This document shows positions 20,105 to 61,412 of a DNA stretch of 64,000 bases, piece by piece; the stretch's first letter is position 1; every line of letters begins with the position of its first letter. Origin of the DNA: Glandiceps talaboti. Taxonomy: Eukaryota > Hemichordata > Enteropneusta > Spengelidae. Under the pieces are notes generated by a model, which made no database searches, was not told the DNA's origin, and saw only the letters and a program-made list of their open reading frames with translations. Location: contig NC_135556.1 in the NCBI RefSeq assembly GCF_964340395.1, positions 14,211,910 through 14,275,909 of the forward strand. The letters run 5' to 3'. The position numbers and the translations under genes are program-made.

Positions 20105-20265
20105 CTTGCAATCAAATGGAATAATCCATAACTCTTGTCCAACGAAATGGAATGCTCCATAAGTCTCGTCCAATCGAATGGAATACTCCATAATTCTTCT
20201 CTCAATGAAAGGAAATGTTCCACAACATCCCCGCCAATCAAATGGACTACTCCACAATCTGGACA
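20105..20265. repeat. Degenerate ~35-bp tandem repeat in the SLC36 3' UTR
   Basis: Immediately after the transporter stop codon, about five diverged units of CCAATCGAATGGAATACTCC followed by ATAA(T/C)TCTT are arranged head to tail. It lies in the presumed 3' UTR. Possible polyadenylation signals (AATAAA) occur at 21688 and near 22396; neither is decisive. Confidence 0.6.
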
Positions 20266-20944
20266 TCAACACAGAGTTGACGCTGACGTGAGGAATAATT
20301 CATTATTTCTACAGTGTACGTCACAGCATAGACAATGGAGGGGAAGCTGTCTATGGTCACAGTATATATATTTTGGGAGAAAAGTTTCAAGACTTTGTTT
20401 AGCTGTTTTTTTTGGTGCAGAACTTCATCTAATTGACATTCCAAGGTTGTCACCTAAATCATGTAAATCTGAAAAAACAAGGTGTAATTGCTGCAGATGG
20501 ATGGATGGAAGACGTTTACCTTCATGTTGTTATTTGTTGTATATATTGTTGTGAATGGTTTTCACCATTGATTTACAAACTTTACTGTTTATTTTATTCA
20601 TTTTTGTAGCATTTTTTCAATGTTACATTCTGTACATAGGGTTAGGATAGAATCATTGATAGATGGAATGCATAGATATAGTTGATCTAATGACAAATTA
20701 TTTTAGGACGTAGGGTATATAGAGGCTGATTTCTTAAATCATTTTAAGGCAGGTACATTTTTAAAATATCAACATATTTAGAATTAGATTTTAGGATAGT
20801 TATATTTTAGAAGCAGAGTTTTAACAGATAAAGTTTATTGCAAATTACATTCTCTAAAAATATCTAAAATGTTTGCTGCTGTTATTTTTTATCTTTGTTT
20901 TTTTTTTGTGCTGGGAATTGATCCCAGTGATTTTCTTTTTATGC

Positions 20945-21394
20945 ACACAAATGCAAACATAAACACAGTCACACATTTCTACAGAAATCCATTCAGGTTT
21001 GGGACTATGTGACAGGGCGTTACTGCTCCATAGATCCTACACGAAAGGGTCTATGGTTGCTCACTCCATATTACGTCGCTGTGGAACTGTCAAGGCTTTC
21101 CTAGTCAGTCCACATGCTTTCATCCAGTCATCCAGGCTCAGCAAATATAGCACCTGTGGGTTCCGTGTGAGTAATCGTCCCCGATTGTTCAAGTCACTAC
21201 TCCAGAAGTCCCCCTAAATTTGCGCTCATCTTGTGAGTGAGACACAGCTTAGTGATACAGTCTACCCATCGAGTCTATAGAACACTCACCCTGGGTTTGG
21301 GTTAGTCACAGAAAAATCCCGTCGCCAGTGGGATTTTAACTCATGACCTCCCCACTGCTAATGCTGAGCTCTAACCATTAAGCTACAGGGAGCC
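20945..21394 (-). mobile_element. tRNA-derived SINE, copy 1
   Basis: Read on the minus strand from 21394, it starts GGCTCCCTGTAGCTTAATGG, with an A-box-like TAGCTTAATGGTTAGAGC and a B-box-like GGTCATGAGTTAAAATCC, as in a tRNA gene with a degraded anticodon arm. A unique body follows and ends in an AC-rich tail near 20945. The body is shared with 30297-30505. It is a retroposed SINE, not a functional tRNA gene. Confidence 0.7.
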
Positions 21395-24118
21395 AGTTTG
21401 TTGATGTCATGGTGTTATGAATCAAATCTTTTCACCATAACACATCAATACTTTTAATGCTGTGAATCATTTGATCAAATTTTCTGCAAAAAAGTGTTGT
21501 AGAATTTGTAGTTTAACACCCAAGTCCAAGGTAGAGAGTCTTGCCACTGTGTACATTTTGTGCAGACTGTGACTTTCTTTCACAAAGTTTTGTCTTCCTT
21601 GAAAAGTCTACAAGATATATTTTATTGATAAAGTACAGAAATTTTGATGACTCTTTTTCATTTGATCAGTTCATACCACAAACCTTGAATAAATTACACT
21701 ATTGTTGATGACATTTTTTGATCACAAATTATGCCTTTGCATTTGTCCCAGAATGCAACTTTCTTTATGCCTCCCAACTTGTCCCAGAATGCAGCATTCA
21801 ACATGGCTCTCAAATTATACATATTTGTTCCAGAATGCAACATTCAATATAGTTGATAGCTATTTGTCATAAAGATTACTATTGTGGAAATATGAAAAGG
21901 TGTGCTTACCACAGATAGTTATTTACACATTAGGTAACTTCAAAACAACAGCAGGTAAACCATTATTAGTTTATAACTTGATTCTTACTGTCAAAAAAAA
22001 TGTTTATGGAGTTCTTTATATTGTTATTATTCTTGTTTCTAACACTAAAGACAAAGGCCCCTGAATCTGTATACATGATAGATTATAAATACTTTTTATT
22101 TCCAAAGATTTGCTGTAAATGGTGGAATGTGTATCAGTTGGTTGTTTTTAATCATGTAATACTAAATGTGTAAATGTTATCTGATAGTTAGTGTCAATTT
22201 TAATAATGAAAGTCTGTATCAACATATTTGATATGTAAAGTCCAAGACATACATGTATGAATGACAAATCATGACCAACTTACCTGGTATATAAAAAACA
22301 AACATACTTTAGTTTTGTTGTGGCAACTGTTTTGTTGTGGCAACTATCCAATCATGTAGTGTATTACTATTAATTTCTAGTATGTACAACCCGTGAATAA
22401 AATCTGGTGCATTTGCTTGCTTGAGGTATTCGGGAATGAGATGATGTTCATACAAAGACATGCAATTTAATTATAGTGTCAGTAAATTGTCAAGTAAAAA
22501 CACCATGGATTCAAATCAAATCAAATGATCAACCAGATCAAATGATTCTGTTTACTGATTTAGAATGCTAAATGTGACACAATGTAACATTTAAGTATGA
22601 TTGTTACTGTTACAACGTAAATTTGAAATACATCAGCTGGTACTAGTACATAGAAAACATGTTAATATTAGAAGTCAACCTAATAAACAAACTGATAAAG
22701 CATGGTGTCCACCTGTATCAGAGGAACTTACTGTTGTTTTCGTATTATCGTGTCAACTCCTAATTTGTCTTTGCGTGAAGTCTTCTCTTAGCTCACTTCA
22801 TTCAAGCAAATGCACCGGTGTTTTTTCGTTAGTTGTATTTGTTCTGCCTCACAGTTTTGAACTGTTATTTACACAATGCATGGAAAGGGACCCAGGGGTT
22901 AAAGTATTGATAGTCAAAGTTCTTGTTGTTGGCGGAAACACAACTTTGCTTCATGCAGAACATTATGCCAACCAGCATGGTCACAATACATAACAGGTAA
23001 TATAGATGGGTATAATGCCAATATGATAAGTATTACAATATCATGTTTTTATTGAAATGGCAAATTTCTATTTTTAATATGCAGCTGTTGTGTAACATAG
23101 AATAGTCTTTGACAGAAATCATGATTTATTTCAGGCTTTGGTCTCTGAAAATATCACAGTGAGTGTGAAATTATTCATGTATACTGCAAGATTCAATGTA
23201 TTTGTAAGCATAATATTAGGTACTAGTGGTATGAATTGGAAGTACGCCACCTAGTGACAACATTAACAAATTATTTTGTTTATGTATTCTAAGCTTTCAA
23301 ATACTAGTATTGAATTGCACCATATACTCCAACGTCTATGGTTACACTGATGCAAGTTTGCACTTGTCAATCCTTAAATTGCAAAGTTGTTGAACTAAAA
23401 ACATATGATGTCAATAATGGAACAATACTCACACAATGGTTGTATTTTGTCAATGTAATAAAAACAAGCTTTCTTGTATGCAAAAAAACTTATACTTGTA
23501 GTATTTTTAAGTACACGTGAACTGAGGTTCAGTAGTACTATAGGCATGTATTAGGCATGGTAAAGCATTGTGTGTGTGTGTGTAAACGACTTAAAGTCAA
23601 AAACCATCAGACCAATTTCTGCTTGGTGGGAATATTACTTAGGGTGTGTAGATGGAAAATTGTTCAAATAAAAATCATAGCATCATTACAGATTTTAGAG
23701 TTCTCCTCAATGACATGAAATTTGTATCGAACCTCTTTGCATATATATCATCATTATGTCTTACATGTCATCAAACTCAACTTTTGCAAAAGCAGAAAGC
23801 AGATGTGTATGATGTGTCGGCCAGAGTTCTCGGGGTGTATATTTCCAAAGCTATGGGGTTTTTTTATGTAGTAACTAATGGATATACAATTCTGGTAGTG
23901 CAGAATTTTTCTTTTTGACAAGGTGTGAAGGAACAACAATCTAAAAGTTTGCCCTAACGGAAGGCATTCAGTTTACATTTGGTATGTTTTGCTTTAAATA
24001 AGGTAGAATGCACCTTAGGACCACTTTCCTTGAAAATCAAAGTTCTTGAAAAAAAAAATTAAAACTTTGCTGTATGAAAGCTTGTTCCTCGTCCTTTTGA
24101 AATGATACAATAAACAAA

Positions 24119-24375
24119 TAGGCCATTGCAGACTGCAAACAGGAAGTTGAGAATACAGCGCCCTCGCTCAGATTGGGGGTATGATCACCTCATAGTACCA
24201 TTTGTCCCTTGGTATTCTGTAGAAGTGTAAATCAGGGATGTTTTTTTGTATTGTTCAGACATCTAGGAAAGCAGCAGTGCTCTATGATTAATGAAGTAAC
24301 CTATACCATGTATACCCCCAAGGTACACACAGACAGGAAGTAGAGTGCCACCATGGCAAATTTTGGAAAGGCCTA
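24119..24375 (+). mobile_element. TAGGCC-ended MITE, copy 2
   Basis: Same family as 15374-15696: begins TAGGCCATTGCAGACTGC and ends TTTTGGAAAGGCCTA, with TA at both edges. It lacks the ATC expansion, so it is closer to the ancestral length (257 bp). Non-coding. Confidence 0.75.
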
Positions 24376-25489
24376 TTGGCGTTCACTATCTTGTGTTCAA
24401 TAGAAGTGTCAATCCTTTACTTTGCCAGAGTTGACACAGTATTCAATGGTCACATAGGACTCTAAAATGACTAAATTTTGATATCACTTTCACCTCTAAA
24501 GTTTGCATGGTGTCATTGATTTGAACTGAGAATGAGTTTGAGTTGTTTTCAACAAAGTACCAGAAACAGTTTCAAGTTTATTTCCAGGACATATTCATCG
24601 TTATCTGAACACTGGCAATCTCCTAAAGACAGTCACACTCTGTAGAGTATTATATATAAACAGCCGACAATGTCATTCAAATCTTGTGTAGCATGTATTA
24701 AAAACAATAAATATGTACACATCAAACCACACTGACTAATTTCACTACATTACTTTCAATATCAATCTTTATTTCAATAAAATGATAATAGAAACATAAA
24801 TTTGAATACTCTGTGTTTTTTGATACACAAATAAATGGCATGTCGAGATGAACATGTTTTCTGCCTAATAATTATATCATATCACTAAATGAAACGGAAA
24901 GAAAAGTGGAATAACTTGCATGTAATACTAGTGGCCTAACTGAGCAGCAAAAATGTTAAACTCTTCTCAGTAAAATTTGTGATATATGGTGGTGACAAAC
25001 CTAGAACATGTAGAACACACTGTTTTCATTACACTTCTGACATAGTTACAAAGTGGGAAGTTTGAAATATTATCATCTGAAGGCAGCTACATCGCACCTT
25101 ACTTCACACACTCACTCGCTAACAGCATGTTTGCAAAAATATAGAACTTTGCCAGACGTATTTACATGAATCTAATACAAATAAATTGCCAAAAACAGGA
25201 ATAAGTTTGTTTAATTTCATCTTTATGTAGTTTCAATACTAGTAAGATACCTATGTCATACAAAGACAGTGTCATAATTCAATGGTTAGTTTATAAGATA
25301 ACAGAATCAAATCAAGTTTAGAACAGACATGACTTCCTCAAACACACATGACGCCCCTCCCCCCCCCCCCCACCCCCATCACTCACACACTGACCACACC
25401 AATATATTTTCTTATGATGAGAGTGCTTTCAATCACAGAATGAAAGATGAGGTGTACATCAAAACATCCAACTCATAAACACACCATAC

Positions 25490-25915
25490 GGTAATGTTCT
25501 TTACAGTGCTGTTCCATACTGTAATGTACTGCACTGCACTGCACTGCACTGTACTGTACCATAATGTACTGCACTGAACTGCACAGCACACCACTGTACT
25601 GTACTGAACTGCACAGCACTGAACTCACATCACAGCACTGTACCGTATTGTATTGTACTGTACTCACATCACAGCACTGTACTGTACTGTACTGCACTGA
25701 ACTCACATCACAGCACTGTACTGTACTGTATTGTACTGTACTCACATCACAGCACTGTACTGTACTGTATTGTATTGTACTGTACTCACATCACAGCACT
25801 GTACTCTACTGTACTGTACTGCACTGAACTCACATCACAGCACTGTACTGTACTGTATTGTACTGTACTCACATCACAGCACTGTACTGTACTGTACTGT
25901 ATTGTACTGTACTGT
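25490..25915. repeat. Minisatellite of CTGTA-rich units joined by CTCACATCACAGCA
   Basis: About seven higher-order units of roughly 45-58 bases each combine a run of ACTGT pentamers with the linker CTCACATCACAGCACTGTAC. A purer GCACT-type run lies at the left end. It gives several Tyr/Cys/Thr-rich open frames on both strands that are not genes. Confidence 0.9.
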
Positions 25916-27057
25916 AACAACAGGAAGGGTCATACTTGTAAATTATCCTTCCAAATCATTGTAACTTATTACTGACAAAATAACTGAATAATACCATACA
26001 TGTATAAGTTTACTTTAGATACAAAAATATGTGATAAAGTCAAATTAAAGTTTTCTTTTCTTAAAATTCAATTAATACAGAGTCATTTTAATATGTATCT
26101 GTTTCACCTCAGTTACAAGGACTCGTCTCTAGTCATTTCAAAGTGCTTCCATATTTCAAGAAATTAGATTTTGAGTACTTCCACCTGGCATAACTCAGCC
26201 CATAATAATGACTGTCAATTTTTGCACTCTAGGGTTGAACAATAGTTACAGAAATGGTATCACAACCTGCGATATTGTTATTATTTTTACAATGCAAGTT
26301 CACCATGGCAGTGAAAGTTCAAGACCATAGATTGTAATCATTCAAATTCTAATGTACAAATTTGTTACAGCTGAGTATAAAATGAAAACATTTGTACTTC
26401 ACATGATGGGTTCTCTGAATGTGCTCCAGGTAGCAAAAATCAACTCTTAATGTTAATCATCTCAAATTGCCAATTTGTTTCATGACAATGCCATTATGTA
26501 GCTACAAAAACCACATCTTGGATATTCTGAACACGCTGCTAGTGCACCTAAATGTACTCCAAGCAGCAAGATTGAAACTCAACAACTTCAAACACAATCC
26601 TTTGATTGTTTGTTTGTTTGTGTGATGACATCATTATCAAAGTGACAAATCAACCATGCAATGAGTGTCATTCAAATTAATCTTCTTACATCATGTCCTT
26701 CTTCAGCTACAAAGTCATGTGACTTAAATATTCATCATGTCATGTGACTGGTGTGCATCATGCCATCATTTCAACCATATAGCTTAAAGTAATGTGTCTG
26801 TGGTGCGCATCATGCCACCATTTCACCTATAAAGTCATGTGTCTGTGGTGTGCATCATGCCGTCATTTAACCATGTGCTAAGGTACAAAGTCATGTGTCT
26901 GTGGTTTGCATCATGCCACCATTTCACCTACAAAGTCTTGAGTCTGTGGTTTTCACCATGCCATCATTTCCACCATGTAGCTATTAAGTCCTTTGCCTGT
27001 GGTGTACAGCACACCATTACGTCACCTAGGACAAAGTCATGTGTCTGTGGTGTTCCC

Positions 27058-56627
<29,570 letters not shown>

Positions 56628-56897
56628 TTTTATTATTCTCACAAACTATCACGTACAGTTGCAGTTTCTGTTCAAAGGGAAAGAAACGACCAATTATAAA
56701 ACTGTAGATAGTACAGTCCAACTCCATGACCATGAGTAGTAAAATCATCAATATTTTGAGTTAATCATCTTTGTAATACATGTATGTGGAGATAAACAGC
56801 CATATACCATTAGACTGTAAGATACGTCATGTCACTGTGCCCTCACTCAAGTCACTGGCCTCCTATCTGAGAGGGGTTGACTCATGAGTGAGGGCGC

Positions 56898-57065
56898 CAG
56901 TGTGCCCTCTAACAATAGCCAAATTTTGTTGCGAGTCAAAATGAGAAAAACTGGGATTTCTTGTGAGTCACCACATAGTAAGAGATGGGGGAACACCAAA
57001 TTTTGGTGCGTCACTAGAAATTGTGTGGGTCAGTGGCGCGTCATATCGGCTTAGAGGGCACACTG
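56898..57065 (+). mobile_element. hAT-like MITE, copy 2, with perfect target duplication
   Basis: A 168-bp element with 15-bp perfect inverted ends (CAGTGTGCCCTCTAA), flanked by the exact 8-bp duplication GAGGGCGC at 56890-56897 and 57066-57073. The interior (GGGATTTCTTGTGAGTCACC, ACCAAATTTTGGTG) matches copy 1 at 1657-1828 in reverse orientation. It lies about 270 bases upstream of the NUP98 start codon. Confidence 0.85.
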
Positions 57066-57365
57066 GAGGGCGCCTACAGATTAATAATAGAGAAATGCCT
57101 CCATACTAAATTTCCCAAATTCATCACTTGAAAATATCAAAGTCACATGTCTTGGAAGTGTTGCCTAATCTATTTTGCCAAGAACTAGATGCTGATGAAC
57201 TATTTCTCATTTGTCATCTCGTCCTCATAAGCTCTACTTAATTTCTCTATTACATCAATGACGTGATCATCATAATATTTCTTTCCTTGTACGATTCATG
57301 AACTGCACACCTTCACACTGTCAAACCTACATTCGAGACATACAATGTACTGAATTTTTATCATA

Positions 57366-57850
57366 AAAACTATACTAACACGAAGTGAAAGTAAACTATG
57401 AAATGATCTATACTAATACGAAGTGAAAGTAAACTATGAAATGATCTATACTAACACGAAGTGAAAATAAACTATGAAATGAACTATACTAATACGAAGT
57501 GAAAGTAAACTATGAAATGATCTATACTAATACAAAGTGAAAGTAAACTATGAAATGAACTATACTAATACGAAGTGAAAGTAAACTATGAAATGATCTA
57601 TACTAATACGAAGAGAAAGTAAACTATGAAATGATCTATACTAACACGAAGTGAAAGTAAACTATGAAATGATCTATACTAATACGAAGAGAAAAGTAAA
57701 CTATGAAATGATCTATACTAATATGAAGTGAAAGTAAACTATGAAATATAAATGAACTATACTAACACAAAGTGAAAGTAAACTGAAATGAACTATACTA
57801 TACTAACATGAAGTGAAAATAACCTATAGTGAAAATAAACTATGAAATGA
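57366..57850. repeat. 38-bp minisatellite upstream of NUP98
   Basis: About twelve units of CTATACTAATACGAAGTGAA followed by AGTAAACTATGAAATGAT, with scattered substitutions (AACACG/AATACG, GATC/GAAC) and decay at the right end. Non-coding. Confidence 0.93.
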
Positions 57851-58235
57851 ACAATACCAACTCAAAGTCTACACTATCTATAGTCTAGCTGCTAGACCTC
57901 GGATGTTCTTCTGATACAATACGACACATGACCGAACATCACTGTCGTTCGGGCAAGCCCTCACTGCTAACTTCATTCGTTTTCGTAACGGAAAAAAGCC
58001 TGAACTAGCAGCAAGACTACATTATCTACTGCAAAAACTAACTATAATGACCTTCTACACTATCTACGTGAAGTAGCAAAGGCACTGTATACAAGTACAC
58101 AATAATCTTGAATCTTGGCAGAAAATCTTAAGTGTTTACTTCAGGTAGCAAAGACGACTGGTTTTTTACAACCTCCTGCAGTCTCCTTGGGCAGAAAATA
58201 TTAGACAGCAATTTCTAGTAACCCATGGATGTAAT

Positions 58236-58358
58236 CACAGGCACTCAAATCAATGTGTATGATGTTTAAAAAATATACATATGTGATTATGTATGTAAAT
58301 AAGACTTATTTACATACATATTTTTTTTTTATCATACACATTGATTTGAGTGCCTGTG
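58236..58358. mobile_element. 123-bp hairpin MITE with 8-bp target duplication
   Basis: Arms of 28 bases (CACAGGCACTCAAATCAATG and onward) are perfectly inverted around a TACATA-rich loop. The exact duplication GATGTAAT flanks both sides (58228-58235 and 58359-58366). The 8-bp duplication suggests a hAT-type transposase. The perfect arms and duplication imply recent insertion. Confidence 0.85.
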
Positions 58359-58879
58359 GATGTAATGTGTATGTGCAAATCCTAGGAAACGCTCAGTACC
58401 CTTGCCGAGTTGATAATCAGTGTTTCACTGATTAAAATAGAAGTTATACTGACAATATTTTAAATGACATTCTTGATATCCGTTTGTCTGTTTTAGCGTT
58501 ACTCTGATACTACATAAGTACTAGTCCTGCTTGTTGACGCGTGCGCCGTCTGCAACCAGGACTACATACACATTTGTAACCGTCATCATAAATACATACA
58601 CTGGCCCTGAAAACAACGTGCACTTGTTAACTCGCTGTCAATACGTTCCGATGAAAAATGTTTGTGCTGGCAATTTAAAGATATTAATGATAATTTATAA
58701 AAACATAATATGGTAAAGTTATGTTTCTATTCTACTAGATAGGGCTTGTTAATATAACAAATGTAAAAACACCAAAGCCTGGCAAAGGTCGATAGCATAT
58801 CGTACGTACACTTCCGACATTGACATGCTATTGCTAGTTTGACAAAGATCATGGCCGACCAGGTGGACTAACACATACC

Positions 58880-58990
58880 TCGTAGTTCGTATAGAAATTG
58901 GTGACGGCTGTGGCTTATATGAGATCAGAGTTTGTTGGTACTGAATGTATATTACATGAAAAGTGACGTATTTATACATCAACTCACCGA
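58880..58990 (-). promoter_or_regulatory. Candidate NUP98 non-coding first exon and promoter
   Basis: On the minus strand a strong donor (ACTACGAG then GTATGTG) sits at 58879/58878, about 2.2 kb upstream of the NUP98 acceptor near 56670. No TATA box is evident. A non-coding first exon is known for vertebrate NUP98; its placement here is inference. Confidence 0.3.
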
Positions 58991-59599
58991 GTTTTCATCG
59001 GGTTTTATCCGGTTGCAACCACCATTGATGATCTAACTCGCTGCGTTTATATTTAGCCCAAATGAAAACCCCTTAGTATAATGGTAATTCTTTAATCCTG
59101 AAATAATGGATGACATAGAAATGTACACATGCAATGTTCAATAAAATATCAAATGAGCGTGGATGATTTCGATTCTATCAAAATGCAAAAGATTCTACTG
59201 CGTCCTGAAATTACGAGTTCTAAAGTGAACATTGTTGGCGTGAATACTGGGGCAAAGTACTTTTTAAAACAAAGTTAGAGAGTTAGAGTGCTTATTTGAC
59301 GCCTGCGTACAACCGTTCCCGCGTTTCGCAAACTCTTTCCTGGGGGCGCCCTTCTTGAATCTCTTCCGATCTATATCTCTGATCAGGCCATCCATAGCCG
59401 GATCGATCGATCGCTCAGGCTTTGCCGCTGGCTTAGTCGCAGGGAACCCAGGGACCGTGTGACAAACAAAACAAAACAAATAAATAAATAAATAAATAAA
59501 CTATCAAATAAATGACAAATGAACAAGCAAACGAACGACAAGTATAGGGACAAATAAAATAATTAAATAAACCAGTAAATAAACAGATACTCATGGGGG

Positions 59600-59765
<166 letters not shown>

Positions 59766-60489
59766 GATCAAGACATTTTTTTGGAATGGTATGGCATGCA
59801 ATATTATACTTTGAGGAAATTTTTCTCGGTGTTATTAGTTTTCTGAATTCAAATTTAAGTTGTGATCTGGAGAGGACATTGTTATCACCTTGACTAACAC
59901 TGGGTAGCACGATCAATTGAAATACGTTGAAATTTCATCGCGGACTTGGTTATATGGTTGTACTTGGGAAGGAAAAAAACGTCTGTTTGGAAATTTACCT
60001 TCACCTTTACCGCTATATTACTCTTCGGTGGTCATTTCGGAACTAAGATTATTTTATCACAAAATTACCTAAACAAGCAACTAGAGGTAAAGACGGTTTG
60101 GAGTTTTCCTTTTTTATTAAAATAATACAAAATTACGGATAGTTTATGCGAAATACTGCTGGTTTGGAGTTCGCTTACTATGGCGACAGTCAGTGACCGT
60201 TTTGTGTTTGCAAAAGGATTCAAAGTATCATGTTCTTTCCATAGAGACACCAAGAAACGAACGAATATAATCATCCATTCATTATTCAAGATGGGCAAAG
60301 AGAAAAAAATATAGATATCAAAAGTAATAAATTAGTTTTGGAGTTAAATTTTTTTTAACCCAAATCACATACCTGTGAAGCGATCATTTTCATTTGAACC
60401 ATTTCCCAACCAGACACCAAAAGTAATCTCCCCACCAAATACCAAGGCAATCGGTCTGGAGGTTTTTGAGTTAAGGTCGTCCACGCACG

Positions 60490-60555
<66 letters not shown>

Positions 60556-61146
60556 GACGGACAGACACCGCACCATGCCAATAGCACTACTGAACCTTAT
60601 CAGTTCAATTGTGCTAAAAGATTATTGTGGCAAAGCCACAAGAAATGTTGCACAATTGTATTTGGTAAATGACCGCTCCTGAGGCATAATTGTGGCGCAA
60701 ATCATGAGCACCATTTTCGTGCCCCCCCCCCCTTCAGCCCACTGGAATTTACATAGCCACCTTCGCATCCTTATTTTTTGTGATCCCCATTTTCTCCTCA
60801 GCCCCCCCCCCACCCCCACCCCCACCCGTATATTCTGCTCGTTCCCTAAATGTTTTATTCCCGGTGCTTGTTTTCAAAGAGTGCACAAAGTTGTAATATG
60901 ATAGCCTCACCCCACACGCCATCTTCTACAAACATTCACCTTGTCTAGCTTTATCATGATTATCGAATATTTACAGAGGTAGAAGTTGTGAACACCTCTT
61001 TGTGTACTCATACTTAATTTGCTGTTAAAACGAAAGACATCTTAATTGAACATAACAGGAGTCAAAGATGTGTGTAAATCTTCGTGTATATACGTTTCTT
61101 GTCCCCTGTGGTAAGGCCATAGAAATAAACAACCCTGTGATGTATA

Positions 61147-61258
61147 TTGCCAATAGTCTAGAGTTCGAAACTGGTACAGTATTACGTGTTAAAAACTTCA
61201 CTAATACCATATTAGTAATGGCATTAGTAATGAAGTTTAGAACTCTAGACTAATTGCC
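61147..61258. repeat. Imperfect palindrome upstream of the F-box gene
   Basis: The left arm (CCAATAGTCTAGAGTTCGAA) and right arm (AACTCTAGACTAATTGCCAA) are inverted, with nested TTCACTAATACCATATTAGT repeats in the loop. It ends about 155 bases before the F-box start codon, so it could lie in the promoter. It could also be a decayed foldback element. Confidence 0.55.
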
Positions 61259-61412
61259 AATGGTATTACTAGTAAAGTCTTCCTCCACGGAGTGAATACA
61301 TTGCAGACGTCACTTTTATTTACATTCTAAACAGGTATGTACCTGTGTTGTTCACAGTGACGATGATTCATATTCTATTTTTAGACACAGTACGTACACC
61401 TCCACTTTTAAC

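Larger units (their letters stand above)
20100..27057. other. Convergent intergenic region between SLC36 and NUP98 3' ends
   Basis: Both flanking genes end here. The left part is probably SLC36 3' UTR. I found no conserved coding exon; the open frames at 22601-22993 and 23652-23918 resemble nothing I know. Contents are a tRNA-derived SINE (20945-21394), a TAGGCC MITE (24119-24375), a CTGTA-rich minisatellite (25490-25915) and a 3' minisatellite touching the end of NUP98 (26690-27090). Confidence 0.6.

Noticed and set aside
21304-21394. tRNA gene on the minus strand
   Set aside because: A and B boxes are recognisable but the arms are degraded and the sequence continues into a repeated body with an AC tail, so it is a SINE head.
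22601-22993. 130-codon plus-strand open frame
   Set aside because: No conserved motif and no splice structure; hydrophobic runs of this kind are common in AT-rich intergenic DNA.
25473-25975. Tyr/Cys/Thr-rich open frames on both strands
   Set aside because: They arise from the CTGTA minisatellite.
58849-58872. Start of a plus-strand gene (MADQ then a possible CAG/GTGGAC donor)
   Set aside because: Only four codons with a weak donor and no partner exon found; the FBXO33-like gene starts independently at 61413.
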